DNA from: Erodium maritimum
Lineage: Eukaryota > Streptophyta > Magnoliopsida > Geraniales > Geraniaceae
Assembly: GCA_963921825.1 (NCBI GenBank)
Contig: OY997591.1
Coordinates: 21,075,515 to 21,139,514 of the forward strand
Length of the DNA stretch: 64,000 bases
Direction of reading: 5' to 3'
The notes beneath the pieces were generated by a model. That model made no database searches. It saw nothing but the letters and a program-made list of their open reading frames with translations, and was not told where the DNA came from. Made by a program: the position numbers and the translations under genes. Of the stretch, positions 24,119 to 35,858 are shown piece after piece; positions within the stretch are counted from its first letter, which is position 1, and every line of letters begins with the position of its first letter.

Positions 24119-25830
24119 AGGAATTTAAACAATCAACCTCTGGGCATGGTCATATGCCTCCAGTAATTCTAACATCGCTAAGTTCTCTACTCCCACGACA
24201 CTACTAAGTTTCACATGCATTTCCAATACTTCCTACGTTCCCGTATCATGCTTTTCTAATATTCAATAACCTACTTAACCCACGACACCCCGGTGTCACA
24301 TGCAATTCTACTGTTAACTTTCCCTAGTCAGGGCCGAGATCCGGCTACTTTGCCCTACCTCGTGCGTGTTCTCCAAAGCCAACCAACGAGCTCCGGTGTG
24401 ATCTCAGTCACTCACCCATCTTTCCCTTGCCTCGGTCCGCGGCACGATCTAAAAGAACACAATTTTAAACGCTTTTAAGCTTGCAGGCATAATGCTGAAT
24501 TTTAATAAACCTGACGCCCAAAAGTAACAGTGACAATTTCGATCACTCCCAAACTCCCCAACTACTCGACATTGTCGATATTGGACCCGTAAAGGACCGA
24601 TTCGCCCGACATGGCGAATCTGCCCGGGTTTTGGAAATGCCCTTCCGGGGCTCCAAAAATTCCCGTTTTCGTTTCTACGGTCTTAGAATAATTCAAGGGT
24701 CCCAATGCACTTGACGGAATCGAATTCCGGATTCTGAGTCAATTAATTGACTTTTAAAGTTTCTAAACCCGATAATTACAACTTTTCCAATTTAATTCCA
24801 AATTTCGATTCGGTAATGGATAAATGATCCGGGGAACGTTCTAAGGCACCTGAACACTAAACCCGAGCACCCGAGCACGTGGGCCCCATCCGGCCCACCT
24901 TGGCCGTGGGTTCTAGTGCTCAAATTGGGGCCCGGCCACCATGGTGGTGGCTGGTCCCAGCTCCGGCCAGCCACCCCATGGCCGGCCGGCCACCACCCAC
25001 GGTGGCCGGAGCTCCTCCCGAGCTTCCGATCACCGGAAAACGTTCTCCTTCAACTCCAAACGCCTCCCAAACGTCTCCAACAGTCCCCCAACATCAAAAC
25101 AACCTTCAAATTAATAGTTTTACATAAACCCTAACTTTCGAAATTATTCAAAACGAGAATCGGTTCGGTACTAACCGTAGAGGAGGACGAGGGGAGTTCG
25201 ATTCCTTCTTGCCTTGAGACGATCCAATGGATGGATGACGTGAATAGTAGCAAAACCTCCCAAGCTTCCTTCTCTTTTCTCTCTCTAAAAACACTAACAC
25301 ATTTTCTCTTTTTTTTTTTCTTTTGAAATGTGTGGCCGGCCACCCATATGGCTTCATCTTTATTTTCCCCCCAAAACTAACACCACCACTTGTTGGACAA
25401 GTGTCAAGGTGGGTCCCACACCTTTTGGAAAATATCTCTTAGATATTTTCCAATCAGATTCGCGAAAATCGGACGTTTCGGGCCTTGAACGGGCACTTTT
25501 TCCAAGAAATTACGAAACTTGACGGGCTACAAGGAAACGGCTCAACTAAGACCGTTGCGACGACGGATAAGCTTTCTGGATTCTAACCGGTCCTCGAATG
25601 GACCAAAACGTCGTTCGGTTGACATTTCCAGCGAAAAGTCAACATTTCCCAAATTGACCAGAAAGTTGCCCTGAGTCCCCCGGAACTCACTTTGGTCGAT
25701 AGCGGGGTCAACTTACGTCCGGTATGACCCTCGGGGTCAACCTTAGGTTCATTTAAGTGTCTGTCGAAATTTTTTAAATTTTCCTGTTTTTCGCAGGTTT
25801 GACTGGCGTTGACCGGGAGTGGTTATTACA

Positions 25831-26697
25831 TGGTTTACATCATAGCCCCGAGCTCGATTTAATTATTTATCGCCTTTCACGGCCTGCGAGCCATTAGAGT
25901 TAGCGTGTAATTATTCTTTCAAGGTGTGGTCGTCGAACCACTTTTTTGTAATATTTATTTATTCCCGACCTACGAGTCGTGTATTAAATTGTAATCTTTT
26001 GCTCAAGACGAAGAAATGGAGAAAAGGTCATTTGGTGGCTTTTCGGGTGTTGGCATCGACTTGGAGTCGATGGAGCTCAAGAATCTAGTGGGAGTTAGTT
26101 TAGGGGGCTATTATGTGCACATTTATCGCTTTATGCTTGGTTTAGTTTATGCATGATTAATTCTATGTGTTGTATTAGAATTGCATGCTTAACTTTATAT
26201 ACCGAGCATATCACCTCACATGCAAAGATAAAATTGGAATTTTAATCCTTGTTTGTGAGCCCTTAGAACCGTCATTACATTAGATGTAGTTGACGGGTTC
26301 GAAGGAAGAACTACATTGGATGTAATTGGAGGCATCATTACATTTGGAATGTAGTTGATGTGCTCATCGCATCTAGAATGTGCCAAAAGTTTTAAACACA
26401 ACCGGACAAGTAAAAACGGGTCATGTCCGATAACTCCCAATTCTCAACACCTTACTACCTCCCCGTCCTATGGGTGTCGTGCGCCTTAGCGGAGGATCCA
26501 TGGGAAAGCGGGGTAGTAGGTTTGGACGACATATGTGGGTGCCGTGCGCCTTAGCAGAGCACCTACATAGTGGCGTGTCATAGTTGAAAATTGGTGAACC
26601 CGACTACGATTCTCAGCCAGGGTTGAGCTAGGGTATCAGATAGGGTAATTTGTAAATTGGTGGACCCGACTACATAGTGGCGTGTCATAGTTGAAAA
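25831..26697 (+). mobile_element. Copia B leader, second part
   Basis: This resumes the Copia B leader after T1 and matches Copia A from 34817. Sequence 26107-26640 is repeated at 27758-28300, on the other side of unit U1. No gene is seen. Confidence 0.88.
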
Positions 26698-27757
26698 TTT
26701 GTTTCAAAATCCCGTTTAACGAGCGAAAATTTGCACAAGTGTGTGCCTTACTTAATAGTTTGGATTAGAATGTGCTCCCTACGTTTGTCCCGCGAGGACT
26801 AAGCATAACCATAAGGTTACGCCTTAGAAGCGCGAGCACCTCACGTTGAAACCTGGCAACACGTTGCTGAGGGCGACTACCACAAGCTTCCAGGCCAGTA
26901 ACAAGATGGCACCGAACGGAGCGTGTGTGATAGGTCGGATTTTATGCCATGCATGGGCACATGGAAAGTTAAGGGTTAATCGTTGTTGGTTTTGAGTTGT
27001 TCGAGGAACGATGGAAGGAACTGTGCTAGTTTCTGAACTGTTCAATTTATCGAGATCACAGTACTTGATGATTACTCCTTATGGGTGACTTGGGTGGACT
27101 TGACTATAAGTTGTTTTGATCGACAGCTCGTGAACGAGCGTCAACGGTATAAGGATTACCACCGATCGGGATAAACTTATTTGATAAATCTTGGATTGTG
27201 TTTCGCTGTCAAGTTGATTATTGTACGTTTATTTTGGGTGTCTTGAAGGACGCCTACTTTCGGCTAGAGTGCCAGTACGAGGTTCCACCGTTCTTGTTGT
27301 TGTGCGTCGTCGTCCGACAAGATGCTGGTAGAGTTCGTGGTTGTACGGAACCGTGCACCGGGTTTGAGAACCGTGGTCTCGCAGATACAATGACTCAGAC
27401 GAAGCGACTTGTAAGATGGTTTTGTCAGAGGTGTGAACTGGTATCGACGGTAAGATAATTATAGCAAGTTGGTTAACTTTCGTGATCGACCGTAGTTGAG
27501 ATTTGTTAGTTTCTCCTTATTCTAGGATTGTGATACTTGATGATTGGTTGAATCATTATCAGGTTGAGAATCTTGAAAGTATTTACTAGGTGTGACCTGT
27601 CGATAAGATTGGGCAAGTATGCCGCACTTTGGATAACGTGAGCTTCTATTGGTAGTATGTTTTGAGGCGTGCCGACTTCCGACTAGAGGTTGGCGCATTG
27701 TAGTATTCACTTGGTTGAGGTACGTTTGTGTGTGGTTCCGACTTTGTTAACTTGTAG
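26698..27757 (+). repeat. Unidentified 1,060-bp unit U1
   Basis: A near-identical copy (about 1.6% different) lies at 47360-48419. It begins TTTGTTTCAAAATCCCG and ends GTTAACTTGTAG, with no TG...CA ends or clear terminal repeats. It is flanked here on both sides by the same Copia B leader sequence. An 86-residue frame is open in both copies but matches nothing I recognise. Confidence 0.85.
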
Positions 27758-30648
27758 TTGTGCACATTTATCGCTTTATGCTTGGTTTAGTTTATGCATG
27801 ATTAATTCTATGTGTTGTATTAGAGTTGCATGCTTAACTTTATATACCGAGCATATCACCTCACATGCAAAGATAAAATTGGAATTTTAATCCTTGTTTG
27901 TGAGCCCTTAGAACCGTCATTACATTAGATGTAGTTGACGGGTTCGAAGGAAGAACTACATTGGATGTAATTGGAGGCATCATTACATTTGGAATGTAGT
28001 TGATGTGCTCATCGCATCTAGAATGTGCCAAAAGTTTTAAACACAACCGGACAAGTAAAAACGGGTCATGTCCGATACCTCCCAATTCTCAACACCTTAC
28101 TACCTCCCCGTCCTATGGGTGTCGTGCGCCTTAGCGGAGCATCCATGGGAAAGCGGGGTAGTAGGTTTGGACGACATATGTGGGTGTCGTGCGCCTTAGC
28201 AGAGCACCTACATAGTGGCCTGTCATAGTTGAAAATTGGTGGACCCGACTACGATTCTCAGCTAGGGTTGAGCTAGGGTATCAGATAGGGTAAGCCGTGT
28301 ACTTAAGTACATACCCTAGCCAAGAGTCACATTGGATGTGATTGGACGGGTAGCTACCTACATAGCTCGATTGAGTGGTGAGCCTTCGTCCAGCTTGATC
28401 GAGTGAATCAAGGATCTTGGTTTCAGATTCTAAGGGTTTAGATACGATTGTTGGTGTTTAAGCTTGATCTTCATAAAATTTATTCAGTTTACTGATTGAA
28501 TTTTATCTATTGTAGATCAAATGGAAAATTCAGCGAACATTAATAGCTTGTCATTAAAAACCATTCTTGGCAGGGTCAAGCTAAATGGGACAAACTATTT
28601 GGACTGGTACAGAATTTTGAGGATAGTCCTCAAGTCTGAACGCAAAGAATATGTCCTTGACAAGGCTGTCTCTAAGACCATATCAGAGTTACATGAAGTG
28701 TCATTAACTGCTGAGAAGAATATATCAGGGATTTGGATATTCTGATGGTCAACAAGGGAATTGGAAGTGGCAAGGGCGGCGCCATGCACACTTTGCAAGA
28801 AAGATGAGACACTTGAAAATGTCTGCTTCTACTGCCAACAGCCTGGTCATTGGAACAGGGATTATAGGAATTTCACGGCTGATCTTAAGAATGGCAGTGG
28901 GACTGTGCCTTCATCAAATAGCCTGGATCATCTTAAGAAGGGCCGTAGGACTACGCCTTTATCAGGAAACCTGGATGATCTAAGGAAGGGCGGTGGGACC
29001 GTGCCTTCATCCGGTATTAACTCTATAGAGCTACATCTCTCTACTTCCAAAGATTCATGGGTATTGCATATCAGGACTGAATCTCACACATGCAGTAATA
29101 TATGGTGGCTGAAAGTAGGAGAGGTTTTGAAAGCACGAAGTGGACCTCAGAGTTGTGGCAACTGCTGTAGGATCTATGAGTCTTGCTTTTTCAAGTGGCC
29201 TTGTCTTAGCATGTGTAATGTATATTGCACACCTACTTTTAGTAGGAATATTATATCTATATCCTTGTTTGACAAGGAAGGATATAATGTTAATAATGGA
29301 AATGGAGTTTTCAATGTTCTATGCAATGATATGTTTTATACCAGTACTAACTTGGTTGGAGGATTGTACATATTAGATATGGTAACAATGCCTCAAGTTC
29401 TATATATTATGTTAGTACCAAGAGGTCTAAATCCAACGATTTAAAGCTAACTCTGTTATGGCACTGTCATTTGGGCCGCATAAACAAGAAGTGCCTATCA
29501 GCACTTTAGAAGTGCGGGCTTTCAGGTCCATTAGAATTCCATTCGATCGATAGGTGCAAGGTTTGTTTGATGGGCAAAATGACTAAAGCGCCCTTTATCG
29601 ATCGCGGTGAAAGGGCGGTTGAATTATTGGGGCTGATACACTCGAATGTGTGTAGACCAATACGTTCACTTGCCAGGAGGGGTTTTAGCTACTTTATCAC
29701 ATTTACTGATGATTACAATAAATATGGTTATGTCTATTCGGTGAGACATAAGTCTGAAGCTTTTGATAAATTCGAAGAGTTTAAGACTAAAGTAGAAAAC
29801 CAGCTCGACAAAGGGATTAAGGCACTTCGATTGGATCGAGGTGGAAACACTGTAGTTGAAAGGTGTAGCCAAACGGAGAAATCGGACATTGTTAGACAAT
29901 GGTTCGTTCCATGATTAGTTGGACTGATCTCCCAATCTCTTTATGGGGTTATGCTCTAGAGACGACCGCATTAATAGTGAATCGGGCTTCGACGAAGGGT
30001 GTGGAAGGGACACCATTTTAAAAATGGTACGGGATGATTCCCGCTTTGTCCTTCCTAAAGATTTGTGGTTGCGAGGCTTATGTGAAACATTTGGTTTCGA
30101 CTAAGCTCGATACAAGATCTGAGATATGCACCTTCACGTAGTATCCCAAACAAACAAGGGGATACTACTTCAACAATCCCAGTGAGAACATGGTGTTCGT
30201 CGTTTGGGGTGGGGTCTTTATGGAAAAGGAGTTTTGTTTCCAAAGACGGCATTGGAAGGACTGTGCATCTTGAAGAAATTCAGGATGGTACAGATTTGTC
30301 TAAACCAATTGACAACCCAGTAGAAAGGAGCCAGAGATTGTCGTAGAGTAAGAACCAATTCTTATTACAATTCATGAAGGTCTAAGGCTATTTGAAAGGA
30401 TCAATCTTCCACCTCCAAGATATGGTATCCGGAGGTGACAATGAAGTCATGGTGGATCACGATGATCCAGCCACCTTTCAGGAAGTCGTGGATGGGCCCG
30501 ACTCCGAGTTATGACTGGGAGCCATGAGGGAGGAAATGCAATCCATGTCGGACAAGCGAGTCTGGGAACCGGTTGATCCCATCAATGGTGTGAGGATCAT
30601 CGGATGCAAAAGGATCTTCAAGGTGAAGATGGACATAGACGGCAACCC
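27758..30648 (+). mobile_element. Copia B leader repeat, gag and pol remains
   Basis: After a second copy of the leader segment comes gag from about 28521 (LNGTNYLDWYRILRIVLKSE), a zinc-knuckle region (CFYCQQPGHWNRD), integrase (RGFSYFITFTDDYNKYGYVY) and the start of reverse transcriptase near 30600. It is collinear with Copia A 35090-38070, is broken with many breaks, and ends abruptly at about 30648. The 3' LTR is missing. Confidence 0.9.
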
Positions 30649-31055
30649 TGAGACAGTGTCAAGTGGAGTACGTTCGTTTTAAATTTCGAGAACGAAATTC
30701 TTTTAAGGGGGTAGACTCTAAAGACCGCCCTGGTTTAAAAGAATTAAATTTTTAAATTTTTTTCGTTGGAACGTCGGGGTTGGAAAGCGGGTTGAAAATT
30801 GGAACGATTGCAAAAGAAAAAGAAAAAAAGGAATGGAAGCAGACTGGGCCGGACCTGTTTTAGGCTCACTCAACCGGACTGGGCCTAAGCCCGCGCGCAC
30901 GAGCTCAGGCCCAAGCCCACTCGGGCTAACCCTACACTGTTCCTTCGTCGTCTTCATTCAGCCGCGCGCTTCCCGAGACGAAACCCTCGCCTCTTCTCTC
31001 TCGCTCTCGCAGCTTCCTGCATCTCTCTCTCTCGATCTTTTCCTCTCTTCCTTAT
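30649..31055 (+). mobile_element. Gypsy 3' end fragment (polypurine tract and LTR start)
   Basis: A polypurine tract (TTCTTTTAAGGGGGTAGA) at about 30695-30713 precedes an LTR start (CTAAAGACC...) related to M1. The fragment includes a CT-rich stretch at 30985-31050 like those in the other LTRs. It is not the G1 LTR family, so it belongs to another element. Confidence 0.65.
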
Positions 31056-31550
31056 GAGATGACTTCCACAAAGTCGAAACGGGGGGCGCTGTCTTCTTAA
31101 AACGTTCCCGAGTTAAAGAACGAGCTCGCGAACGAGTAACAACAGTATAAGTAGGAGGTCGGCTCTGACGAGGTTGAAGGAGAGCATCCTTCCACGGACT
31201 ACTTTCCTTCTCCTCTGCTTCCACCGGAGCCTTCAACCCTTCAGTAGTCGCTACTACCGAACCTGTCCCCACATCATCCATAGGGGCCCTTCTCAACTGG
31301 GCCTAACACATCAGGACAGCCCAATTGCCTTTTGGCTTCATACAGCATTTCTGACGGCACAGCTATAGCCGAAGTCATTGGATCAAGAACCTCACCGGAA
31401 TGGGCTTCAGTAAGGCCCCCAACCTGATCCACAAAGTCATCATTGAAGCCCAAAACAAGATCATCACCACCCGAACGTGTCCCTGATTCTACTAACGTCG
31501 CACAAGTTCACCTCCTAAATGACTACTAAAGACAACGTCAGTGATGGTTG
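31056..31550 (-). other. Unrecognised coding-like debris
   Basis: On the minus strand, 31510-31300 and 31296-31060 give long runs of non-repetitive residues (VLGFNDDFVDQVGGLTEAHS and PVEAEEKESSPWKDALLQPR) interrupted by a frame change. I do not recognise a domain. It could be LINE ORF1 linker sequence or a host gene fragment. Confidence 0.3.
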
Positions 31551-32606
31551 TTAGTTGAGTGACATATTTTGTTTTCATCTTGCATGTTGGATCTTGGTCG
31601 ACTTTATATCATTTCGTTGATAAAGTTCCTAACTTGGGCGAGGATTTAATTTATGCCATCGTCAAGTGAAAATCTAGTGTAGTGGTTATTATAAACAGCT
31701 CACCAAAACTAATTTTACATTTTTGAACTTTTAAGAATAATATAGTGTTTTTTAGGGATGGATATTGGTCGGTTAGTCAACACGTCGTAAAATATCTTCA
31801 CAGTACCAAGAAACCACATATTGATGGGAGAAAAAAACGCTAAGAAATGCGATGTAAAGAAAAACAGGCACAAACGTTGACGACCACATGGTTTGAGAGA
31901 GAAGGAGAAAGATAGAGACTTGTCGTTCGAAGATAGAGTTTGTCGAGAATAAGGAGAGATGAGAAAGAAGAAAGGAAAGAGAAAGCATCAACTAGAAATA
32001 TAGTGAAAAGAAGGATCATATTACCTCTACAATTTTATAAATTATTTTCTATGCATTTTCAAATTTTGCGTATTTTAGTGTGCTAACTTAAAATAATTTT
32101 ATTTTTCTCTTTTACCATGTTTTAAAACCTTAAGTCTCATTCTATCTTCTACCATCATCAATTGTAATCGTTAGAAGTTCTAGTAGAGAACATGTGTTAA
32201 GTACTAGTTATCCTCAATTAACAATCGATCGAGCAGTACTATTCGATTCATCATTTTCCCCACCGATGTTATCATCTCGATGTCGGTAACGATTGGTCTC
32301 ACTGATACAGATAATCTTTTTTTAGTGTTAGTGTTGCTAAAAATTTATATTTAACATTTAATTAAAAAAAGATAATATGCTATCATCGTTTACTTGAAAA
32401 ATGATGATGGCACCATGAAACAATTACAAAAGCGAACAATTTGTTGAATTGATTGACATTCCATGAAAAAACAAAGAAAGTGTAGCTACATACCTACCAA
32501 TCGATTTAAATGAAATGTTTATTGAACAAACATAAATCTTTTGAATTTTACATTAGAGGAAGAGATAAAAAAATAAACGAATTGTTAATTTATGCTAACA
32601 CGGGAT
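31551..32606. other. AT-rich sequence; original 3' flank of the BBE-like gene
   Basis: No gene, LTR or repeat was seen. Before Copia A inserted, the right end of this stretch was joined to the end of the BBE-like gene (see 41082-42650), so its right end probably includes the old 3' UTR on the minus strand. Confidence 0.55.
32518..32523 (-). terminator. Candidate displaced poly(A) signal
   Basis: AATAAA on the minus strand. With Copia A removed it would lie about 95 nt after the BBE-like stop codon, a typical distance. Confidence 0.4.
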
Positions 32607-32611
32607 GTTTC
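32607..32611. repeat. Target-site duplication of Copia A, left copy
   Basis: GTTTC, repeated exactly at 41076-41080. Confidence 0.95.
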
Positions 32612-34299
32612 TGTTAGTCTTAGTGCCCGTAGTTCAATCCTAAATGTCCAAATGTATATATCATCGTTAGCAATAAAATTAAAGCGGCTTTATATTACTT
32701 ATGTGTTGGAGTAATATATCGATGTGTGCTCTGATCTATGCCCACCATGCGAATAGAACCATAGATCGAGATAGATCACACTCGATGGGTCCCTAGTCAA
32801 CAAAGCTTCACTAGAAGCGACTAGTATGAAAGATGGCTCTTTATGGCTTACGTTCTGTTAGTCATTGGAATGGGATTCCGGAGTCTGATCATAGATATCA
32901 TGTGGGACATGATATTGGACGACCCGCCCTGAATATGTGCCATAGATTAAGTCATGAACATATTCAGTGTTGTAGCTTGTCATGTATCCTTAGACCAAGG
33001 AGTCTTTGTGATCGCTATGTAGTCAACAACTGAGTTTGACCTGAGCCTAACGTTGTCCGTAACAGGGCTTCCATAACGGCCAGGATTGGCTTGGGGACGG
33101 GCTACATGAGTGACACGAAAGACGGCTAAGGGATTTATCCCTCATACTAAGGTATGGGAAAGATATCGGTTCTCGGCCACTTGATCGAGAGTGACTGGAA
33201 GAATATCATGGCCATGCACATGATACTGGGTATCATATCTTCAGTCATCTCACATATCAAGGAACGGTGATTGAGAATAATAAGGATGACGGCTCTATGC
33301 CTTATCTCAATCAGGATATCGGAGATAAAAGGATAATGACAGGGACGACGGAAAGGTTAGAATCGACAGGGTCGATTCGTTATGTAGTGTCAGGCAATAC
33401 TAAAGTCTCGTTAGTTGCCACTTAAATAGGATCAAGTAAAATGGGATTTTACGTTGATCTATTGACATGCATAAACCTAAGGGTCACACCGGAGGATGAA
33501 ACTCATTGACACATTTATGGAGAATGGCCAAAAGGGAGTTGTCTCGGGACATGACCAAAACTGGGTTTTGGGTCATGTGCCCGTAAGTGAATAGGACTTC
33601 ACAGATCGAGACAAGGCTTGGAGTCTTGGGATTGATCGCGTCGGATAATGTTGGACATTTCCGGTATGGAAGGCATGGAGGCGATGAGCGAATCACGGGA
33701 CCTCGTTGGCAATGGCCACGGGCCATGTTCCAAGAGGCCCATGAAAGGGCCATGCAACCAAGGCCCATGGAACTAATTAATCAAGTCTTGATTAATTAGT
33801 ACTAAGTAAGCAAGACAAGGATTAAGGTGTTGGTGATTCACCACCTAACCCAATCTTGTCTTGCCATACTTTGTCCTATTTACACCTTACTTGACACCAT
33901 ACTTGTCCCATGCCTTTAGTTGGACAAGTATGGGTTTTGTTATGTTTAAGTCATCTTTTTTCAACATAACAAACACAAGACAAGAATAGGAAACACATTT
34001 TCTCTCCCTCTTCCATGGCCATTTCGGGTTTGGCTAGTTTCCACCTCCATGTTTGTGTTCTTGAGTCCTCAAAGAGAAGAACTACGTGGCTTTGATTCCC
34101 ATGTGCATACGTAGGCGTCTTGGAGACTCAAGCCAATCATTCGTTAACCGGTGTTCTTGTTTTGGTAAGAACTAGTGCTGAATTTTTCTCTTGTTAATCC
34201 ATTCTTTGTTAGTTGTTTCATGGTTTTAATTGTCTCTTGGTTTTCATTGATTTTCCGCTGCGAGTTGGTTCATCTCCAACCCTACCTCGAGACCCAACA
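32612..34299 (+). repeat. Copia A 5' LTR
   Basis: TGTTAGTCTTAG...GACCCAACA, 1,688 bp, equal in length and apparently in sequence to the 3' LTR. Confidence 0.96.
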
Positions 34300-34300
34300 G

Positions 34301-34312
34301 TGGTATCAGAGC
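34301..34312 (+). other. Primer-binding site of Copia A
   Basis: TGGTATCAGAGC, complementary to the 3' end of initiator tRNA-Met, one base after the LTR. Confidence 0.92.
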
Positions 34313-35858
34313 CGTGCTACCTTCGGGATTCACAAGACGGTGTTCAAAGTTTCGGTTTTGCTTGAAAGTTTCGTTTTTGGCATGTTGTTTTGCTAAATTG
34401 TTTGATAACATGTTTTAAATTATTGTTTATGGATTTAATGCATGTAAAATGAATTTTTGAAAATTATTTCAAATCTGGAAATTTTGAAATTTTTTTTTGA
34501 TTTTTCGGGTCTCGGGAGCGGGACTCTCGGGGAGCCGAAACCGGGACCGAACGGGGCTCCGTTGGACGGAGCTAGGCCAAGCATGACCATTGGATGGTTG
34601 ATATGCCAAGGCTAAACCGTTTTGTTAGTTATGACGAGTTTGGAACCGTCATGACGAACTCGAAGATCAAATGTTCAAAAGTTTCATTTTTGAACGGTTT
34701 CGATAAACCGAGCATCAAAAAAATTTCAAAACTTGGCTATTAATTAAAACCGAAAAATCACATGATGTTTGATAACATGCTTGTTTGATAACACTATGTG
34801 TGATGTGATGTTGACATGGTGTACATAATAGCCCCGAGCTCAATTTAATTATTTATCGCTTTTCACGGCCTGCGAGCCGTTAGAGTTAACGTGTAATTAT
34901 TCTTTCAAGGTGTGGTCGTCGAACCACTTGTTTGTAATATTTATTTATTCCCGACCTGCGAGTCGTGTATTAAATTGTAATATTTTACTCAAGACGAAGA
35001 AAGGGCGAAAAGGTCATTTGGTGGCTTTTCGGGTGTTGGCATCGGCTTGGAGTCGGTGGAGCTCAAGAAGCTAGTGGGAGTTAGTTTAGGGGGCTATTAT
35101 GTGCACATTTATCGCTTTATGCTTGGTTTAGTTTATGCATGATTAATTCTATGTGTTTTAGAATTGCATGCTTAACTTTATTTACCGAGCATATCACCTC
35201 ACATGCAAAGATAAAATTGGACTTTTAATCCTTGTGTGTGAACCCTTAGAATCGTCATTGCATTGGATGTAGTTGACGGGTTCAAAGGAAGAATTACATT
35301 GGATGTAATTTGAGGCATCATTGCATTTGGAATGTAGTTGATGTGCTCATCGCATCTAGGATGTGCCAAAGTTTTGAACACAACTGGACAAGTAAAAGCG
35401 GGTCATGTCCGATACCTCCCAATCATCAACACCTTACTACCTCCCTGTCCTATGGTTGTCGTGCGCATTAGCGGAGCATCCATGGGGAAGCGGGGTAGTA
35501 GGTTTGGACGACATATGTGGGTGTCGTGCGCATTAGCGGAGCACCTACATAGTGACGAGCCATAGTTGAAAATTGGTGGACCCGACTACGATTCTCGGCC
35601 TGAGGTTGAGCTAGGGTAACAGATAGGGTAAGTCGTGTACATAAGTACATACCCTAGCCAAGAGTCACATTGGATGTGATTGGATGGAGTCCTACCTACA
35701 TAGCTCGATTAAGTGGTGAGCATTAGTTCAGCTTAATCGAGTGAATCAAGGATCTTGGTTTCAGATTCTAAAGGTTTAGAATTGATTGTTGGTGTTTAAG
35801 CTTGATCTTCATAAAATTTATTCAGTTTACTGATTGAATTTTATCTGTTGTAGATCAA
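34313..35858 (+). mobile_element. Copia A non-coding leader
   Basis: About 1.5 kb between primer-binding site and gag with no coding potential seen. It matches the Copia B leader (13781-14286 and 25831-28520). Confidence 0.85.

Larger units (their letters stand above)
14287..25830 (-). mobile_element. Gypsy T1, whole insertion on minus strand
   Basis: This 11.5-kb element is bounded by TGTCACGCC (left) and TTATTACA (right) with a perfect target duplication TGGTT (14282-14286 and 25831-25835), inserted in the leader of Copia B. On the minus strand the 5' LTR is 25830-22523, the internal region 22522-19680, and the 3' LTR 19679-14287. The primer-binding site is near 22508-22519. A polypurine tract abuts the left LTR at about 19680-19715. 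LTR divergence is a few percent by eye, so it is older than G3. Coding content is sparse, and the element is broken with many breaks. Confidence 0.93.
22523..25830 (-). mobile_element. T1 5' LTR
   Basis: This 3,308-bp LTR ends TGTCACGCC at left and TTATTACA at right. It contains the hairpin variant at 22797-22808 and minisatellites at 23120-23315 and 23400-24118. GC-rich and CT-rich stretches at 24840-25330 are probably promoter/leader sequence. The primer-binding site flanks it at 22508-22519. Confidence 0.92.

Noticed and set aside
27198-27458. 86-residue frame conserved in U1 and U2
   Set aside because: The copies are only about 1.6% apart, so an open frame is expected by descent, and several of the few changes alter residues. 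No domain was recognised.
33484-33768. 94-residue frame, identical at 40260-40544
   Set aside because: Both lie in Copia A LTRs on the opposite strand; identity follows from LTR duplication.
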